The notes under the pieces were generated by a model. It ran no database searches. It was not told where the DNA came from and saw only the letters and a list, made by a program, of their open reading frames with translations. This document shows, piece by piece, positions 61,958 to 64,000 of a stretch of DNA of 64,000 nt. Source of the stretch: Streptomyces sp. PR69. Lineage in GTDB: Bacteria > Actinomycetota > Actinomycetes > Streptomycetales > Streptomycetaceae. The stretch covers positions 62,001 through 126,000 of the forward strand of contig NZ_JAOWCB010000016.1 in assembly GCF_026420845.1 (NCBI RefSeq). The letters are read 5' to 3'. The position numbers and the translations under genes are program-made. Every line of letters starts with the position of its first letter. Position 1 is the first letter of the stretch.

Positions 61958-62892
61958 GCTCCCTGTCCACCAAGGCGACCGCCGGTGTCGGTTGCACGGT
62001 CGTGGCCCTGCCACTGCTCGGCGCGGTCGCCGTCGCCTCCGCCCTCGGCAGCCTGTTCCCCGGCGGCAGCAGTACGGCCGCAGCTCCGAGCAAGCACGCG
62101 GTCGCCGACATCCCCCCGTACATGCTGGCCCTCTACCAGCGCGCGGCACCCGAGTGCCCAGGCCTGTCATGGACGGTGCTGGCCGCGATCGGCAAAGTCG
62201 AGACCGACCACGCCCGACACCCCACCATGATCTCCTCGGCAGGCGCGGTCGGGCCAATGCAGTTCCTGCCCTCCACCTTCAAGCAGTACGCCCATCCCGT
62301 ACCGCCCGGCGGCAAGAACCCACCCACCCCGTGGGACCCGGTCGACGCCGTCCACGCCGCCGCCCGCCTCCTGTGCGCGAACGGGGCCAGGAACGGACGC
62401 GACCTGCGTCGCGCGATCTGGCACTACAACCACAGCAACGCCTACGTCGACCACGTCCTGACCATCGCCGCGAAGTACGCCGCCTCCGCGCCCGAACCGG
62501 GCACCGCCGCCGGCAAGGCCGTCGCCTTCGCCCGCGCCCAGATCGGCACTCCGTACGTGTGGGGCGGCGACGGACCGGCCGAAGGCGGCTTCGACTGCTC
62601 CGGCCTCACCCAAGCCGCCTACAGAGCCGCCGGAATCAGCATCCCCCGCGTCGCCCAGGCCCAGTACGACGCCGGCCCCCGCGTACCGCGCGGCGTGCCC
62701 CTCGCACCAGGAGACCTGCTGTTCTTCGGCCCCAGCCCACGCAACATCACCCACGTCTCCCTCTACACCGGCAACGGCCGCGCCGTAGACGCACCACGCC
62801 CCGGAAAGGTCGTCCGCGAAGGAGCAGCGAATACCCACCTCGCCACGTTCCAGGGCACCACCCGCCCCGCAGCAAGGGGAGGCCCTCGGTGA
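61954..62892 (+). CDS. Bifunctional peptidoglycan hydrolase: lytic transglycosylase plus NlpC/P60
   Basis: The 312-residue protein has an N-terminal membrane anchor or signal (about 10-40) and an SLT domain with catalytic Glu in AAIGKVETDHAR (about 82) and AVGPMQFLPSTF. A C-terminal NlpC/P60 domain holds the catalytic Cys in FDCSGLTQAAY (about 215) and His in NITHVSLYTG (about 267). It opens the wall for the transfer apparatus, the VirB1 role in Gram-positive systems. GTGA overlap with the next gene. Confidence 0.88.
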   Translation: MSSLSTKATAGVGCTVVALPLLGAVAVASALGSLFPGGSSTAAAPSKHAVADIPPYMLALYQRAAPECPGLSWTVLAAIGKVETDHARHPTMISSAGAVGPMQFLPSTFKQYAHPVPPGGKNPPTPWDPVDAVHAAARLLCANGARNGRDLRRAIWHYNHSNAYVDHVLTIAAKYAASAPEPGTAAGKAVAFARAQIGTPYVWGGDGPAEGGFDCSGLTQAAYRAAGISIPRVAQAQYDAGPRVPRGVPLAPGDLLFFGPSPRNITHVSLYTGNGRAVDAPRPGKVVREGAANTHLATFQGTTRPAARGGPR

Positions 62893-63791
62893 AGCCGCCC
62901 GCGGCCCGCGAGGCCATCAACCTGCTGCGGACCATGACCTGGGTGCTGTGCGCCGTCGGACTCCTCGCGCTGGTGTTCACGACCGTCAACGTCACCCGCT
63001 TCGCCACCACCCGCGACGTCCCCCTGCCCATCGCGGTCCTCCTCGACCCAATGATCGGTACCGCCCTCGCCGGCGTCATCTACGTCGACGCTCGCCTCGC
63101 CTCCTGGGGCATCCGCCCGCCCGGCTGGTCCACCACCCTGCGCTGGGGCGCCGGCTTCACCGCCGCCCTGATGAACACCTGGGAGAGCCTGTGGCCCGAC
63201 GGACAGATCGGCTGGCCACGCAAGGCCGATCCCGCAGCGGTACTCCTCCATCTGACCCCCGCTCTACTGCTGATCGCCCTAACGGAGACGATCGCCGCGT
63301 ACCGAAGAACCGTCACCGACCTCCTCGACCGGGCCGATCCCACCGATCGGCACGAGCTCGTTGAGCTCAAGTCAGCCCGCCAAGGCCGATCGACAGGGCA
63401 AGAGCTCGATCGGGGCGGCACACGAGACCGATCGCGGCGGCGTCCCGGAAGCCGTGCCCAACTCCGCGCCGGGGCCCGTGTTAGCGGACGGCCCCGCTAC
63501 CGTCCGCCCATCAGAACGCCCCTGAACGCGCGACAGCCCGCCCGACAGCCAACCCCCTGCCCCGACGCCGCAGCGCCCGTTCAGGGGGCGGCAGACGGCG
63601 GCGTGTGGCACCGTGCCATCGCGCTGGATGAGGCCGCTCGTGCCGCGACCAGCAGACCGGTGAGCGTCTGGCGGCTGCGCACCGATCTGCACCTCGGTCC
63701 ACGGCGCGCGCAACAGATCCACGCGCAGCTCCTCGCCCGCCGTCCGGCCTGCGACGATCGGCCTGTTCAAAAGCGGCGGCCTCGGCAGTGA
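62889..63791 (+). CDS. Membrane protein with C-terminal HTH-like segment
   Basis: The 300-residue protein has a GTG start coupled to the hydrolase gene. Four hydrophobic segments lie in residues 10-145, resembling DUF2637/SpdB-like membrane proteins of Streptomyces plasmids. A basic, disordered linker follows. The end (about 240-295) contains SVWRLRTDLHLGPRRAQQIHAQLLARRP, a likely helix-turn-helix. Membrane and DNA-binding parts in one chain would fit spread or transfer control. The assignment is only by pattern. Confidence 0.55.
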   Translation: MKPPAAREAINLLRTMTWVLCAVGLLALVFTTVNVTRFATTRDVPLPIAVLLDPMIGTALAGVIYVDARLASWGIRPPGWSTTLRWGAGFTAALMNTWESLWPDGQIGWPRKADPAAVLLHLTPALLLIALTETIAAYRRTVTDLLDRADPTDRHELVELKSARQGRSTGQELDRGGTRDRSRRRPGSRAQLRAGARVSGRPRYRPPIRTPLNARQPARQPTPCPDAAAPVQGAADGGVWHRAIALDEAARAATSRPVSVWRLRTDLHLGPRRAQQIHAQLLARRPACDDRPVQKRRPRQ

Positions 63792-64000
63792 CCGGACCAC
63801 CCGAACATGTCAGCCGACCGGGCACTCACAACCTCAGCGCCGTGTGCCGCTCCCCGATCGGCTACCCCGTCCGTCGTGACCGGCACGCTCGTCCGCCCGC
63901 TCTTTGATCTGGTCTTTTGGCGCATCGACCGGGCCGCTTGACTTCCCTGCCGACATCGAGCGTCCATGGTCGTGGCCGACGCACGGACCCCCGGTTCCCA

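Larger units (their letters stand above)
46470..64000. mobile_element. Integrative and conjugative element at tRNA-Arg (right end outside window)
   Basis: From the tRNA 3' end on, gene content changes from core metabolism to a serine recombinase, DNA methyltransferases, an HTH regulator and a type-IV-secretion-like operon. The exact attachment core cannot be set because the right junction lies outside the window. A relaxase and an origin of transfer have not been found and may lie further right. Nothing besides the end of the last ORF is seen at 63792-64000. Confidence 0.8.

Overview
The window looks like a Streptomyces chromosome fragment. It is very GC-rich, codons end in G or C, GTG starts are common, and TTG starts appear at rpmE and at the tyrosine-phosphatase-like gene. 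From memory, the order filP / ABC pairs / nucS / chiS-chiR-chiC / atp operon / prfA-prmC / rho / thrB-thrC-hom-lysA matches the S. coelicolor core around SCO5396 to SCO5349. That synteny is recalled, not searched.

Positions 1-19.6 kb hold the 3' part of filP (coiled-coil cytoskeletal protein), two tandem paralogous ABC-2 exporter pairs, a small CxxC protein, a luciferase-like flavin oxidoreductase, a SCO5389-family protein and the mismatch endonuclease NucS. After these come a large membrane-anchored NTPase-like protein with an Arg in place of the P-loop Lys, a STAS protein, a hydroxyacyl-CoA dehydrogenase with a TetR neighbour, a cobalamin adenosyltransferase and a small membrane protein. 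The block ends with the chitinase locus chiS-chiR-chiC, whose promoter carries the classic 12-bp direct repeat.

Positions 19.6-27.6 kb hold the complete F1Fo ATP synthase operon on the minus strand (atpI-B-E-F-H-A-G-D-C), with hairpins between atpH and atpA and between atpD and atpC. Positions 28-46.2 kb hold a small secreted four-cysteine protein, then a long run of minus-strand housekeeping genes: a WecA/MraY-type transferase, glyA, a phosphatase-like protein lacking its catalytic Cys, tsaC, prmC, prfA, rpmE, an LCP protein, rho, thrB, thrC, hom, lysA, an ArgS-like anticodon-binding protein (nrtL) and a receiver-only response regulator. prmC and prfA are functionally coupled because PrmC methylates the GGQ motif of RF1. 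The aspartate-family genes form another group. Several spacers here contain short tandem repeats.

At 46398-46469 a tRNA-Arg(CCG) marks the left edge of an integrative element that runs past the right end of the window. It carries a large serine recombinase (one-base frameshift, and a reading frame that continues antisense into the tRNA), a small ORF, a frameshifted cytosine-5 DNA methyltransferase, an amino-methyltransferase with a degenerate paralogue, and a sigma-like HTH protein. A tightly overlapping plus-strand operon follows: VirB2/TrbC-like pilin, VirB6/TrbL-like channel, PrgI-family protein, VirB4-like ATPase, VirD4-like coupling protein, replication-relaxation protein, SLT/NlpC-P60 peptidoglycan hydrolase, and a membrane protein with a C-terminal HTH-like segment. 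This is a type-IV-secretion style conjugation module, unlike the single-protein TraB (FtsK-like) transfer of classical Streptomyces elements. No relaxase or right attachment site is visible, so the element's extent and mobility remain open.
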